Shown here in pieces: positions 35,350 to 44,739 of a DNA stretch of 64,000 nt. This DNA comes from Thiothrix litoralis (GTDB lineage: Bacteria; Pseudomonadota; Gammaproteobacteria; Thiotrichales; Thiotrichaceae). The DNA is taken from contig NZ_CP072801.1 in assembly GCF_017901135.1 (NCBI RefSeq), forward strand, positions 124,001-188,000, given 5' to 3'. Under the pieces are notes generated by a model that saw only the letters and a list, made by a program, of their open reading frames with translations, ran no database searches and was not told where the DNA came from. Numbering within the stretch: position 1 is the first letter of the stretch; each line of letters starts with the position of its first letter. Position numbers and translations under genes: made by a program.

Positions 35350-36754
35350 AAATGTCTGGGTAGCCGATGATGACCGCTCGATCCGTTGGGTATTGGAGCG
35401 CACCCTGCAAAAGGCAGACATCGCCACCCGCAGTTTCGAGACGGCGGATCAGGTGATCGCTGCCTTGCGCAGTGAACAGCCGGATGCGTTGATGACCGAC
35501 ATCCGAATGCCGGGTACGGATGGCTTGGTGCTGCTGGAGCGGATGCAACGGGAATATCCCACCATTCCGGTGATTATCATGACAGCACATTCCGATCTGG
35601 AAAGTGCGGTGTCAGCCTATCAGGGCGGCGCTTTTGAATACCTGCCCAAGCCTTTCGATGTCAACGAAGCGCTGGAACTGGTACGCCGTGCCTGTAAGAT
35701 GCGTCGTGAGCGTGAGGGCGAAAAGCCTGCCGATCCGGTAGTGGAGTTGCTGGGGGGGCGCGACATTATTGGTCATGCCCCAGCAATGCAGGAAGTGTTC
35801 CGCGCGATTGGTCGGCTTTCCAAATCCAGCATTACTGCGCTGATTACTGGCGAGTCCGGCACGGGTAAGGAATTGGTCGCCAAGGCGCTGCATACCCACA
35901 GCCCCCGTTCCACCAAGCCTTTTATTGCGCTGAATACCGCTGCCATCCCGCGTGAATTACTGGAGTCTGAATTGTTTGGGCACGAAAAAGGTGCATTCAC
36001 GGGGGCGTATGCACAACGCAAGGGACGTTTCGAGCAAGCGGATGGCGGCGCACTGTTTCTGGATGAAATCGGCGACATGCCAGCGGAATTGCAAACCCGG
36101 CTGCTGCGGGTCTTGGCAGAAGGCACGTTCTACCGTGTCGGCGGGCATACCCCGGTGAAAGTGGACGTGCGTATCATTGCCGCCACCCATCAACATTTGG
36201 AAGAGCTGGTGCATAAAGGGCAATTCCGCGAAGACTTGTTCCACCGCCTGAACGTCATCCGCATCCACAACCCGCCGTTACGCGAACGTCGCGAAGATAT
36301 TCCCTTGCTGCTCAACCACTTTCTGCACCGTGCGGCGGAAGAGTTGCAGGTGGAAGTTAAAGCCCTCTCCGCTCGGGTGACCGAACACTTGCAAACCCTG
36401 CCGTGGGCTGGGAATGTGCGCCAATTGGAAAACACCTGCCGCTGGCTGACGGTAATGGCGTCCGGGCGTGAAATCGTCATGGATGATTTGCCCGCCGAAT
36501 TGCTGGATAGTGACCCGGCTAAAACCGAAGTGCCAGACAACTGGGAAAAAGCGCTGGCACAGTTTGCCGATTACAAGCTCAACAAAGGCGCTACCAATCT
36601 ATTGACCGAACTCAACCCAATTTTCGAGCGTATTTTGCTGCAAGCTGCGCTGAAAAAAACCGGCGGGCGCAAGATCGAAGCCGCCGATTTGTTGGGCTGG
36701 GGGCGCAATACCCTGACCCGCAAACTCAAGGAGTTGGAGGTTGAAGATCAGTAG
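35336..36754 (+). CDS. ntrC: Nitrogen regulation response regulator NtrC
   Basis: 472 residues from ATG 35336 (GGAGG six bases upstream). Receiver domain VWVADDDRSIRWVLERTL with acceptor Asp in ALMTDIRMPGTDGL; AAA+ domain with ITGESGTGKELVAKALH (Walker A), the GAFTGAYAQRKGRFEQADGGALFLDEIGD sigma-54 loop and Walker B; then a Fis-type HTH GGRKIEAADLLGWGRNTLTRKLKEL. It activates sigma-54 promoters of nitrogen genes. Candidate target sites in this window lie before ntrB and before the class III glutamine synthetase gene. Confidence 0.95.
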   Translation: MSHTENVWVADDDRSIRWVLERTLQKADIATRSFETADQVIAALRSEQPDALMTDIRMPGTDGLVLLERMQREYPTIPVIIMTAHSDLESAVSAYQGGAFEYLPKPFDVNEALELVRRACKMRREREGEKPADPVVELLGGRDIIGHAPAMQEVFRAIGRLSKSSITALITGESGTGKELVAKALHTHSPRSTKPFIALNTAAIPRELLESELFGHEKGAFTGAYAQRKGRFEQADGGALFLDEIGDMPAELQTRLLRVLAEGTFYRVGGHTPVKVDVRIIAATHQHLEELVHKGQFREDLFHRLNVIRIHNPPLRERREDIPLLLNHFLHRAAEELQVEVKALSARVTEHLQTLPWAGNVRQLENTCRWLTVMASGREIVMDDLPAELLDSDPAKTEVPDNWEKALAQFADYKLNKGATNLLTELNPIFERILLQAALKKTGGRKIEAADLLGWGRNTLTRKLKELEVEDQ

Positions 36755-36763
36755 CTGCTGCTG

Positions 36764-38812
36764 TCAGTCAAGGCTCACGCGGTAGACTGTCTTACGGCTG
36801 CTATAGTCATCACCAATGACAAAGTACGCGCTGCCATTGGTAATAAAGGTCTGAGTGGGCGTGGTGTCAAGGCGTAATGTCGATATGCCTGTTGTGGCAT
36901 TCCAGCTATAGGTTTTGCCACCTTCACTAAATATCACCTGCCCATCACCTGCTCCATACAGTGTCGGGTCGTTGCTGGCGAGTATGCTGATACCCGTTTG
37001 GGTTTTAACCTTTAACATACCCGTTTCCTGCCAACTCACGATGCCATTACCGGCAAGGGCGTAGTTCTTTACATCAGAAGAAAGTGTGGTGGCATTACCA
37101 CCGGAAATTGGTTGTACCAGCAAGGATGAGGATGGTGTTTGGGGGGAGTACTGCCTCCACGCTACCTGAATCCCGTCGGTCTTTATCGTGTTTTTGACCA
37201 TGTTGTCATTTGTCAGGCGCGTTGATGTTTGGGTATCAGATGTCCAGCAGAATATGTCATAGCCTGATCCTTCCGTGAGTGCCTGATAAACAATGCTGAC
37301 GATTCCATTCTGGACATTAAAATCGTAATCACCACTAATGGCAGGGGAAGGCATAATACCTTGGGTATCCGTTTGTGAATTCGTATCATAGAGCGTATAC
37401 GTTCCATTATCGTTGCCCCACATGACGTAATGACCATGTACTATAAAGTTGAAAGAGTTGAGAGAACTGTTGCTGTTTGAGAGATTACGCATTGAACCGT
37501 CAGGTGACGACTGGTAGATGCATTTACTGAGGTAGTCAGCCTCGGTACACTGACCAGAAGCATAGATATAGCCATTACTGATTTGCCAGTTGTATAGAGA
37601 AATCTCACTGTTCAGGATGATTTCTTGACCAGTGGTTGTATTGCGTACCCGGAATTCCTGAGATGCGCTTGAATACAATACGTTATCCCCTTCAGCCGCG
37701 AGTAACTGGCTGTTGGAATCAATAGTAAAGAGGGGTTGGTAGGCGGGGGTTGAGGTGACAATCACTTTGTATGACATAGTGGTCACGCCATCGGTGCTGT
37801 CCTTGGCTTGTACTGTTAAGTTATAAGTGCCCACCTTTATGCCACTCAGATCCAACGTTTGTGCAAATTGTTGATCGCTGGTTTGCATGAATGTGTAGTC
37901 ACCAAGGCTGGCAGTGACCGTTACTACATCCTTCTTGTCAGTGGTATAATTGCCAGCGATAAGCAGTGTGCCATTGGCAAAGATGTTATCGGTTGAAGGT
38001 GATGAAATATTGACTATTGGGGGGTTGGATATGGTAAAGGGGACGGTAAGGCTTTTGCTGTTGCCCGCCGTATCCGTCATGGTCAGCAGCACGCTGTGAT
38101 CGCCGGAACCGGCGGTCATGGCATCCAGATAAAAGCGAAAAGAATTTTTTACACCAAAAACACGAAAACAATTCTGCCCTGTGCATCCGTTGGGTTCAGC
38201 CAGAGAGCTAGCCGGATTGCCGTCAAACGATGCCTCAACCTTGGCAACACCGTATTTTGAACTTGCGAATACCCCGACACCAATAGTTCCTGTTACACCG
38301 TTAATCTCCGCACTGATTGTCAAATTGCCATCTGCAACCGTGATATTGCGGCGTATTTCTGCGTAAGTGCCATCCGCTAGCTGGATCTTGGCTAATATCA
38401 AGTATGTGCCATTTTTTTCATCAGTAGTCTTCCAGGTAGTATCCGTGCCAACACCAATCAGGCGAAGGTTTGAATACCAAGAGACTGACGGGTACGGAAA
38501 ATGATTGCTGAGTGAAAGTTTTACCGCGCCCGATACTGGTTCGCTCTGATCCATAAGGATTTCGGGCAAGGTCGCAGGATCGCTACTGCCACTATCAGGT
38601 TGGGTGTTTTCTGTTTGAGTATTTCCAGGGGTTTCTACAGCGGGTGTAGCGGAGTCAGGTGTCACCGTTGTTACTCCACCGCCGCCGCAAGCAGAGAGGT
38701 GGAAGGCGATCAGCAGGACGGCAGGGAAAGCAATAATATTGCGCCGCACTTGCTTATTTATGCTGATGCGAAGTTTCTGGTTAAACCTGAATACTGTACT
38801 TAACAAATACAT
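36764..38812 (-). CDS. Lipoprotein with Ig-like domains and propeller-like C-terminal half
   Basis: 682 residues (ATG 38812), or 661 if GTG 38749 is used; the latter leaves a compact lipoprotein signal ending LSACGGGG. After a low-complexity Thr/Pro/Gln linker come three or so beta-sandwich segments (about 90-340; e.g. PPIVNISSPSTDNIFANGTL, GTYNLTVQAKDSTDGVTTMS). The last 300 residues carry short repeats of the type W-x-x-x-Y-T-L-Y and KNYALAGNGIVSWQETG resembling TolB-like propeller blades. I do not recognise the family. It is monocistronic and convergent with ntrC. Confidence 0.7.
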   Translation of the reverse strand: MYLLSTVFRFNQKLRISINKQVRRNIIAFPAVLLIAFHLSACGGGGVTTVTPDSATPAVETPGNTQTENTQPDSGSSDPATLPEILMDQSEPVSGAVKLSLSNHFPYPSVSWYSNLRLIGVGTDTTWKTTDEKNGTYLILAKIQLADGTYAEIRRNITVADGNLTISAEINGVTGTIGVGVFASSKYGVAKVEASFDGNPASSLAEPNGCTGQNCFRVFGVKNSFRFYLDAMTAGSGDHSVLLTMTDTAGNSKSLTVPFTISNPPIVNISSPSTDNIFANGTLLIAGNYTTDKKDVVTVTASLGDYTFMQTSDQQFAQTLDLSGIKVGTYNLTVQAKDSTDGVTTMSYKVIVTSTPAYQPLFTIDSNSQLLAAEGDNVLYSSASQEFRVRNTTTGQEIILNSEISLYNWQISNGYIYASGQCTEADYLSKCIYQSSPDGSMRNLSNSNSSLNSFNFIVHGHYVMWGNDNGTYTLYDTNSQTDTQGIMPSPAISGDYDFNVQNGIVSIVYQALTEGSGYDIFCWTSDTQTSTRLTNDNMVKNTIKTDGIQVAWRQYSPQTPSSSLLVQPISGGNATTLSSDVKNYALAGNGIVSWQETGMLKVKTQTGISILASNDPTLYGAGDGQVIFSEGGKTYSWNATTGISTLRLDTTPTQTFITNGSAYFVIGDDYSSRKTVYRVSLD

Positions 38813-39036
38813 TTGATGTCCCCAATAATATTTGCGGATTACCGCATGATACCCACTGTCACCTGTCTATAGCTTTACTCGATAAGGTGTTTTCTGTCTT
38901 GCCCGTTATGGTTCATAAATATCAGTAATGAGCCTGCTTCATTGAGCTAACGTATAATATAAACAAATAAATGGTGATTGAATGTGACTGTGAACACATG
39001 AGTAAAATATTTGCCAGGGGCTAACAGTGAGGGATT

Positions 39037-40659
39037 TTAAGGCGTTGAAGGACGTTTAAGCATGGCCTGATTTTTGGGTACAGCGTCTTCAAAACCACAA
39101 AAAGCCCCAGAACAGGCTTGCATGTGTACCAGTTTATCGGTCAGGTAACGGCTTTCAAAGCCAGCATAACGCAAGGTCAGTGCATCCAGCATGGCGATGT
39201 CGACGGTTTCAAAGGCCATGCCGTCGAGCACTTTGCGGGTGACATAACCCCGTGCTGAGTCCCACGCATTGAAATAGGTACGGAAGCGGTCTTGCTTGTA
39301 AAAATCAGCTTCCTTGAAATACGCTGCGACATCGCCGGGGATATGGTCGCCAAAGGCGACGACAATGGTGCGTTCTGGCAGCTTCTTGAGTTGCGCAAGG
39401 AAGTTCTCATAGGCTGTGACCGAGAGTTTCAGGCGTTCGTTATAGTCCAGCATGATGGAACATTGTTTGGCGGATAAGCTTGGTTTACAGCGACGGACAT
39501 CCGGTGTCATGTCTTTGTCATGTGGGGAATGCTGGCGCATGGTGGCGATGAAGGTAAATAACGGTTGCTCGTTGAGCTTGAGCTGTTTGAGGGCTTCATC
39601 GAAAAAGATTTCGTCAGGCAGCTTGTTCCAACGGCGTTTATTGCATTCTGGCATGGCTTTGCAGTCAATGAAGTCCTGAATGCCGAGTTGTTCGTGGAAG
39701 CGTTGCCCGCCATAAAAGCGCCCGGCAATCGGGTAAATGGTTTTGGTTTTGTAGCCTTGGTGTGCCAGTTGTTGGGCAATTCTGCCATCCAGCCGTCCGG
39801 GGGCGAACAGGTTGATCGACTTCCAGCCATTGCCGTACAGCGGTGGGGCAACGCCGTGCAGAAAAGCGATTTCCTGTACCCACGTCGAGCCGCCAGCGGT
39901 ATACACCTTCAGCGGGTAGGCATCCTGAAAGAACTCACCTTGCGGCTTGAAACCCAGCACTTGTTCCGGCTGGAAAGTGGATTCTTCCAGAATCACAATG
40001 ATATTGGGCTTTTTGTCTGGGGTTTCGGTGAAGGCTTCGGCTTTCTGGTCGGCTTTGAAGCAGCAATAGCTGGTTTCGTGCGGTTGGGTGGGTTCTTCCA
40101 GTTGGGTGCGCCAGATGCTTTGCACCAAAACTGGCAAGGTTTGTTTGTACTGCGCCGTCCATTGCAGGTCGACGTAAAACACGGGCAGATTCAAGACGCT
40201 GAACAGCGTGGCACTGCTGGCAAAGCCCAAGGCAAAGTGCTTGCGCCCCAGCATTGTGGTCGGTGCTTCCAGCCAGAAACTGACCATCAGCAACAGCAAG
40301 TAGCCGCTGACCAGCAAGGTAGGCAGCAAGCCCATTTCCAGCAAGGTTTCGGCGCTCAGGGCAGCAATCACCAAATCGGGGGCAAGCAGTTGTGAGCCGA
40401 GAAATTGGTATTTGATGCCTGCGCCGATCCACAACCCGCCGAGTATCACCGAGGTAATACCAGCCGCAGACCACGGGCGGCGTGATAACCACAACACACC
40501 ACTGAACAATAGTGCCCAAATGATGATGATGTACAGACGGTTATAAGCGAAACCCCACGCTCCCGCATTGCCTCTGTCAGCAAACAGTATGTACACCATG
40601 CACAGGGTGGCTGGCATGGCAATTACGGGGGAAATAAGGCTTCGCCTGAATGACAACAT
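39037..40659 (-). CDS. LTA-synthase/phosphoethanolamine-transferase-like membrane sulfatase-fold protein
   Basis: 540 residues. Four or five TM helices in residues 1-170, then a large periplasmic alkaline-phosphatase-fold domain: PNIIVILEESTF (metal Glu), AGGSTWVQEIAFLHGVAPP with the likely nucleophile Thr, MRQHSPHDK and FGDHIPGDVAAYF with Asp and His metal ligands. Such enzymes transfer phosphoglycerol or phosphoethanolamine to envelope glycans or lipids. Neighbouring genes encode a GH18 protein and a WecG-type glycosyltransferase, suggesting a surface polysaccharide or glycan-modifying role. Confidence 0.8.
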   Translation of the reverse strand: MLSFRRSLISPVIAMPATLCMVYILFADRGNAGAWGFAYNRLYIIIIWALLFSGVLWLSRRPWSAAGITSVILGGLWIGAGIKYQFLGSQLLAPDLVIAALSAETLLEMGLLPTLLVSGYLLLLMVSFWLEAPTTMLGRKHFALGFASSATLFSVLNLPVFYVDLQWTAQYKQTLPVLVQSIWRTQLEEPTQPHETSYCCFKADQKAEAFTETPDKKPNIIVILEESTFQPEQVLGFKPQGEFFQDAYPLKVYTAGGSTWVQEIAFLHGVAPPLYGNGWKSINLFAPGRLDGRIAQQLAHQGYKTKTIYPIAGRFYGGQRFHEQLGIQDFIDCKAMPECNKRRWNKLPDEIFFDEALKQLKLNEQPLFTFIATMRQHSPHDKDMTPDVRRCKPSLSAKQCSIMLDYNERLKLSVTAYENFLAQLKKLPERTIVVAFGDHIPGDVAAYFKEADFYKQDRFRTYFNAWDSARGYVTRKVLDGMAFETVDIAMLDALTLRYAGFESRYLTDKLVHMQACSGAFCGFEDAVPKNQAMLKRPSTP

Positions 40660-40740
40660 GATTATTCCGAGCAGATAAAGGATAGAGGCAGAATAACCAG
40701 TTTGTCATCAAATTGTCATATTAGTTGCAGCTCATGGGTT

Positions 40741-41970
40741 TTATTGTTGCAGGGCATTTTCCAGTGCCTGACGTAGCGGGCGACGTTGACCGGCGGGTTG
40801 GTCGTTGCGCTGGTCGAGTGCGAGTTCCCAGATGATGACGCCACCCAGCCCTTGCTGACGGGCAAAGTCGATCTTGGCCTGAATGGCGCGGGCATCATTG
40901 AAGTTGCAGAACATGTCTTGTGCCGGATCAGCCGCATCCACACTAAACCACGCCATTTGCGCCACATCATCCCATTGGTAATCGGTGGGGATGAGGTTTT
41001 GCTGATGCATGTCCGCAAAGCTACGTTTGAAATACTGCGGTGGCTTGAGCCAGGATTCGCGCGGGCGGGTGACGCCTTGCCCACTGGCGGTTTCGCCGCC
41101 TTGCCAACAAGCCACGTCAAAGCTGATGCCGATGCCCAGTTTACGGCGCGGTACGCCTGCTGCCAGAAAATCGTTTACCCAATTTTCAACCGAAGGCACT
41201 TGGTGGCTGTAACCGGGGAACACCAGCCCAGCATTGTGCAGGGCGCTGTCGAACCACGGAATCCAGCCTTCATAAGGTTGTGCCATGTCGTAGCTCATCA
41301 GGTTGATCTGGTCGAACTTGTCGGCGAGGGACGCCATGATGTAGCGGTCGCGGCTGCTAATGGCCGTGGTCAGCAGCGGTGGGCGTCCCAGCAAGGCGCT
41401 GGTGCGGGTTTGCAAGGCTTTGTGCAGCTCGGTGATAAACGCGGTGAAGTCGGGGTTATCTTGGTTTTCATCCAGCGTGACGGGTTCCATGTCGATGTCT
41501 ACGCCGTCATAGCCGTCTGCATCCAGCATTTGCAGGATATTGCGGATAAAGGTTTGTTGCACACGCGGGCTGATGGCGGGGCTGAACTGTTCGTGTTGCC
41601 CGGTAATCACCAGCAGGATAGGGCGTTGGTGTTCGTGGGCAAGTTTTACCGCAAGGCGGCGGCTGTCGGGTTGGTAGCTGTTGGTATTCACATCCAGCGA
41701 GCCATCCGCGCTGGGGGTGGCGGAAGCGTGGGTGATGTGGGTCAGCATGGTGTAATCGGCTTCATCCATAAAGGCGATTTCCCGCCCATTGTGGTGATAG
41801 GCGGGCAGGTAGCCCGTTACCCACGGGTGGGCGTTGTAGTGTGGTGCTTCTGTCGGGTGGCGTCGGGTGTTCGCATACCATAAGCCGAGGATCAGCAAGA
41901 CGGCGAGTAGGACAGCGAGCATGATGATCAGCCGACGCGGTGGGATGTGCATGTCAAAATGAGGTTTCAA
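40741..41970 (-). CDS. Membrane-anchored glycoside hydrolase family 18 protein
   Basis: 409 residues from TTG 41970, which overlaps the upstream stop (TTGA); ATG 41952 is an alternative. One TM helix (about 14-32) anchors a TIM-barrel domain outside the cytoplasm. The GH18 catalytic motif DGVDIDMEP is intact with its Glu, and the strands QINLMSYDMAQ and GVIIWELALD are typical. GH18 enzymes cleave chitin-like or N-acetylglucosamine polymers; here poly-GlcNAc-like or holdfast glycan processing would fit the neighbours. Confidence 0.85.
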   Translation of the reverse strand: MKPHFDMHIPPRRLIIMLAVLLAVLLILGLWYANTRRHPTEAPHYNAHPWVTGYLPAYHHNGREIAFMDEADYTMLTHITHASATPSADGSLDVNTNSYQPDSRRLAVKLAHEHQRPILLVITGQHEQFSPAISPRVQQTFIRNILQMLDADGYDGVDIDMEPVTLDENQDNPDFTAFITELHKALQTRTSALLGRPPLLTTAISSRDRYIMASLADKFDQINLMSYDMAQPYEGWIPWFDSALHNAGLVFPGYSHQVPSVENWVNDFLAAGVPRRKLGIGISFDVACWQGGETASGQGVTRPRESWLKPPQYFKRSFADMHQQNLIPTDYQWDDVAQMAWFSVDAADPAQDMFCNFNDARAIQAKIDFARQQGLGGVIIWELALDQRNDQPAGQRRPLRQALENALQQ

Positions 41971-42719
41971 AGCCAGTGTTTCCTGCCTAGGGCGATGTGG
42001 TGATTATAAAGTACGCTGAAAAAACGGGTACTTTCTAATAGTCGTTTCAGTCGGAATAAGCGCGGTTCGGTCAGAAACCGCCAGACCCCTTCAAGGCCAG
42101 CTTTTTGCACAAAGCGCGGGGCGCGGATGGCCTGCCCGGATACGAAGTCGAATGTGCCGCCGCATCCTACCACCAAACGCACCTGCTGTTGCCGCAGAAA
42201 GTCGAGGTGGTCATTGATCCAGTATTCCTGTTTGATAGCACCAAAGCCGACAAACAGAAAATCCGGCTTGAACTGGCGGATTGTTTCGAGGATGAGCTGG
42301 TCATGCTCAGGGATGAAAGGATACGTTTCATAAAGCGGCGAATACCCCTCTACCCGGATGCCGTACTGTTTCCTGATATTCGCAACTGCCACGGCGTTTG
42401 AGGTGCTGTTACCACCCAGTAGAAACAGACTTTTATGGTGTAGTTGGGCGTATTCACAGGCATCGTAAATCAGGTCAGAACCACTGATTTTACTGAAATG
42501 TTGTCGCCGGTTCAGCATACGGGCAAATAGATAGGGAATTTGACCATCAAACGTGGCGTAGTTGGCGTTGATTATGTTCATAAACTTCAGGTTGTGGTTG
42601 GCCTTGACGATAAACTCAGCGTTCACAGTGACAATAAAACGGGTTTCTTCCTCTTCGGTGAAGAGTTGCTTGTTTTCAAGGCAAGAAAAATTAATTCCAC
42701 AAAAATTTACAGGTATCAT
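41967..42719 (-). CDS. WecG/TagA/CpsF-family glycosyltransferase
   Basis: 250 residues. Family motifs: FIVTVNAEFIVKANHNLKF, ATFDGQIPYLFARM with ISGSDLIYDACEYA, LFLLGGNSTSN, DFLFVGFGAIKQEYWI and CGGTFDFVSGQAIRAPRFVQKAGLEGVWRF. These GT26 enzymes add N-acetylmannosamine(uronic acid) or similar sugars to lipid-linked precursors. It is translationally coupled to the GH18 gene, and so part of an envelope-glycan group. GGAAAA before ATG 42719 is the ribosome site. Confidence 0.88.
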   Translation of the reverse strand: MIPVNFCGINFSCLENKQLFTEEEETRFIVTVNAEFIVKANHNLKFMNIINANYATFDGQIPYLFARMLNRRQHFSKISGSDLIYDACEYAQLHHKSLFLLGGNSTSNAVAVANIRKQYGIRVEGYSPLYETYPFIPEHDQLILETIRQFKPDFLFVGFGAIKQEYWINDHLDFLRQQQVRLVVGCGGTFDFVSGQAIRAPRFVQKAGLEGVWRFLTEPRLFRLKRLLESTRFFSVLYNHHIALGRKHWL

Positions 42720-42963
42720 GTGATTTTCCTTTCATCAGGAGATTTTTTTGGCGAAGATGTTATCCATTAGCTAGTGCTATATATGCCATGTTGACCAGCA
42801 TCGGCTGGCTGATTCCAGCATTATGGCCCAACCACTTTTTGCGGGGGTTTGTTCAGGCGCAGGCATCCTGACTTGCGGTGGGCTGAAAAAAGTTGCATCG
42901 AATTTGCGTAAACTCGCCGTTGCCCAGCGGCGCAACCAGAAAGATTTCATTTTCATTTTCCGC

Positions 42964-43656
42964 CTAAGCCAATTTTTGGATGTAGAAAGATCCCGGATCG
43001 TTGACATCGCTCAGGAATGGGCATTTCTCCTTGAGTTTGCTGAAGTGGTTGTGATGCAGGTAGTTGACGGCTGCCAGCACTTTCCAGCTTTGGTTGCAGG
43101 AAAGGAATGCTTCCAGCAGGTATTGTTCATTCCACAGGCGCACTTCGTCCGTGATCCACTCGCTGGGGTAGTCACGTGGTGAAAAAATGTCGTGGATATG
43201 CACCATGACGCCATTGTTCAGGGAAGGTAGTAGGTCAAGGTATTCAAACAGCACATCACCTTGCGGACGGATCATGTGGGAGGAGTCAATGAATAGCAGA
43301 TCACCTGCCTCCAACTGCTGGAACAGGGTTTTGCCCAGTTTTTCTACCCGTTGTCTGACGACGGTGACGCCAGTTTTGTCCAGCCACGGCATTTCGTAAG
43401 GTTCGACGCAGAGGTGCTTGCAATGGTAAGTCGGGTCTTCCTCTTGATTCTTTTTGATGGCTTGGATTGCCATGAGGGTGGAATTGCCGCTACCGATCTC
43501 AAAAATTCTGGCGGGCTTTTTCAGGCGGATCAGGTTGTATAGGAATTCAGCATCACCTGCTTTTCTGATTGTTTTTAAAAAATAAGCGGCTGGATAAACA
43601 GCAAAAAAAATAGCCATATCAACGAATCGTAATACGCCTTCAATAGCTTTTTTCAT
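42964..43656 (-). CDS. Class I SAM-dependent methyltransferase-like protein
   Basis: 230 residues. An N-terminal hydrophobic helix (about 10-27, MAIFFAVYPAAYFL) is followed by a Rossmann fold with the SAM motif ARIFEIGSGNSTLMAIQAI, a second acidic strand CVEPYEMPWL and DLLFIDSSHMIRPQGDV. It resembles methyltransferases of polysaccharide clusters. It is placed just upstream (in transcription) of the WecG-like gene, with 244 bp between them, so it may methylate a sugar of the same glycan. The substrate is unknown. Confidence 0.75.
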   Translation of the reverse strand: MKKAIEGVLRFVDMAIFFAVYPAAYFLKTIRKAGDAEFLYNLIRLKKPARIFEIGSGNSTLMAIQAIKKNQEEDPTYHCKHLCVEPYEMPWLDKTGVTVVRQRVEKLGKTLFQQLEAGDLLFIDSSHMIRPQGDVLFEYLDLLPSLNNGVMVHIHDIFSPRDYPSEWITDEVRLWNEQYLLEAFLSCNQSWKVLAAVNYLHHNHFSKLKEKCPFLSDVNDPGSFYIQKLA

Positions 43657-44355
43657 GATAACACTCGCTAATCAGTTGATTTTTCTAATAAGTACATGAA
43701 CATAAGCTTCCGTGAATTTAATGGCTTTTAATTCAAAAGGTTAGCTTAAGGTAATGTACGAAAACGTCCGCTCAGTTACTTAAAAAGATAATAACCTCAC
43801 TGCTGAAGTATAATCATAAAAATACTTTTTATGTTGATATTTGTTGTTATTTTTTACATATATTAAATAATTTTTCTTATCATTGATGGCATGAGAATTT
43901 ATCAAATAGGCTGAGACTATGCAATATTTTTCATATTTATGAATTTTTGGAAATTCCCGTAGGGAGAGTGTTGATCATAATTACAGCATCTGATTAATTA
44001 TTTATTAATCAATTTGTTGATGTTTTTTACTTTGTAAGCGAATCCTGTCGATTTACTTGATTTATGTGAAGTTCCATGGGAATTCCAAAAATCCATATTT
44101 ATAGATGGTGTTTAATTCTTGTTAAAAAATTAGACTATCCTATTTTTTAATGGTAGTTGTTTTTTTAAAATGTAATATAATATTTTTTTATGATTTTTTG
44201 CGAATAGTCATATAAAAAACAAACAATTGCCATTTAAAATTTTGTGTCTAAAAAAAGACAATTGTGGCTTGAATATTACAGAAGATAGCCTATGCTTATT
44301 TAGTCCCCAGCGGGGGATGAGTGTCGATAAGTGAAATATTAGGAGTATTTAAGTT
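43657..44355. other. AT-rich intergenic region, regulatory
   Basis: About 700 bp without a credible gene, far richer in A/T than the rest of the window. It separates the methyltransferase gene (leftward) from the curli-like cluster (rightward). It includes a perfect palindrome TGATTAAT-TATTT-ATTAATCA (43991-44011), a small stem TGTCT...AGACA (44245-44260), many A and T tracts and a promoter at 44269-44296. Such composition suggests binding of H-NS-like silencers and several regulators, as is typical in front of biofilm-matrix operons. Confidence 0.6.
44269..44296 (+). promoter_or_regulatory. Predicted sigma-70 promoter of the curli-like cluster
   Basis: TTGAAT (44269-44274) and TATGCT (44291-44296) with 16 bp between them. 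The leader of about 50 bases includes a C4/G4 stem (CCCCAGCGGGG) near 44308 and an AGGAG ten bases before the ATG at 44356. Confidence 0.5.
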
Positions 44356-44646
44356 ATGAAAAGGATTGCAACACTTTCCGCTATGTTGGTTTTTGCCAGT
44401 GCTTCCGCATTTGCTACCGAAGTTGATATTGATATGCTGGTACATGATGTTGAAATTTACCAGGCACAAGATGGTACTGATTTGACACAACGTGCCGTCA
44501 TTTCACACGTTAATGATCAATTTGATGGTCGGGCAAAAATCTATGTCCATAATTCCAAAATCTATCAGAAACAAAAAGGGCAAAATGGCACTCAGTCAGC
44601 AACTATTGCAACTATTTGTGATTGTGATACGACCAATGCTAAATAA
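44356..44646 (+). CDS. Small secreted protein with two curlin-like repeats
   Basis: 96 residues with a signal peptide (cleavage expected after ASAFA, residue about 21), leaving about 75. The mature part holds two copies of the pattern IYQxQxGxxxTQxAxI (IYQAQDGTDLTQRAVI and IYQKQKGQNGTQSATI), rich in Gln, Asn, Gly and Thr, like the repeats of CsgA/CsgB amyloid subunits but only two in number. It ends in a Cys-x-Cys tail (ICDCD). A hairpin follows the gene. With a CsgG-like pore gene downstream, it is a candidate fibre or anchor subunit. No family name is claimed. Confidence 0.7.
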   Translation: MKRIATLSAMLVFASASAFATEVDIDMLVHDVEIYQAQDGTDLTQRAVISHVNDQFDGRAKIYVHNSKIYQKQKGQNGTQSATIATICDCDTTNAK

Positions 44647-44659
44647 CGCTTAAGTGTTG

Positions 44660-44687
44660 TGCCTCTGTCTTTTGACAGGGGCATTTT
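44660..44687 (+). terminator. Hairpin with T-run between the two small genes
   Basis: TGCCTCTGTC (44660-44669), loop TTTT, GACAGGGGCA (44674-44683) and four T. As the next gene has no obvious promoter in the short gap, it probably acts as a partial terminator that makes the first small protein more abundant than the downstream ones. Confidence 0.65.
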
Positions 44688-44739
44688 AGTAAGACAGTAT
44701 AATATAAAAACAGGTTTTTTTATTAGAGAGGGATGTGCC

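Noticed and set aside
39565-40395. 276-residue plus-strand frame opposite the LTA-synthase-like gene
   Set aside because: Antisense shadow: no motif, and the opposite strand has a complete sulfatase-fold enzyme.
42782-42958. Possible 59-residue minus-strand gene (MKMKSFWLRRWATASL...) between the methyltransferase and WecG-like genes
   Set aside because: A weak ribosome-like GGCGGA precedes it, but composition is not protein-like, no family is recognised and other frames there look equally open.
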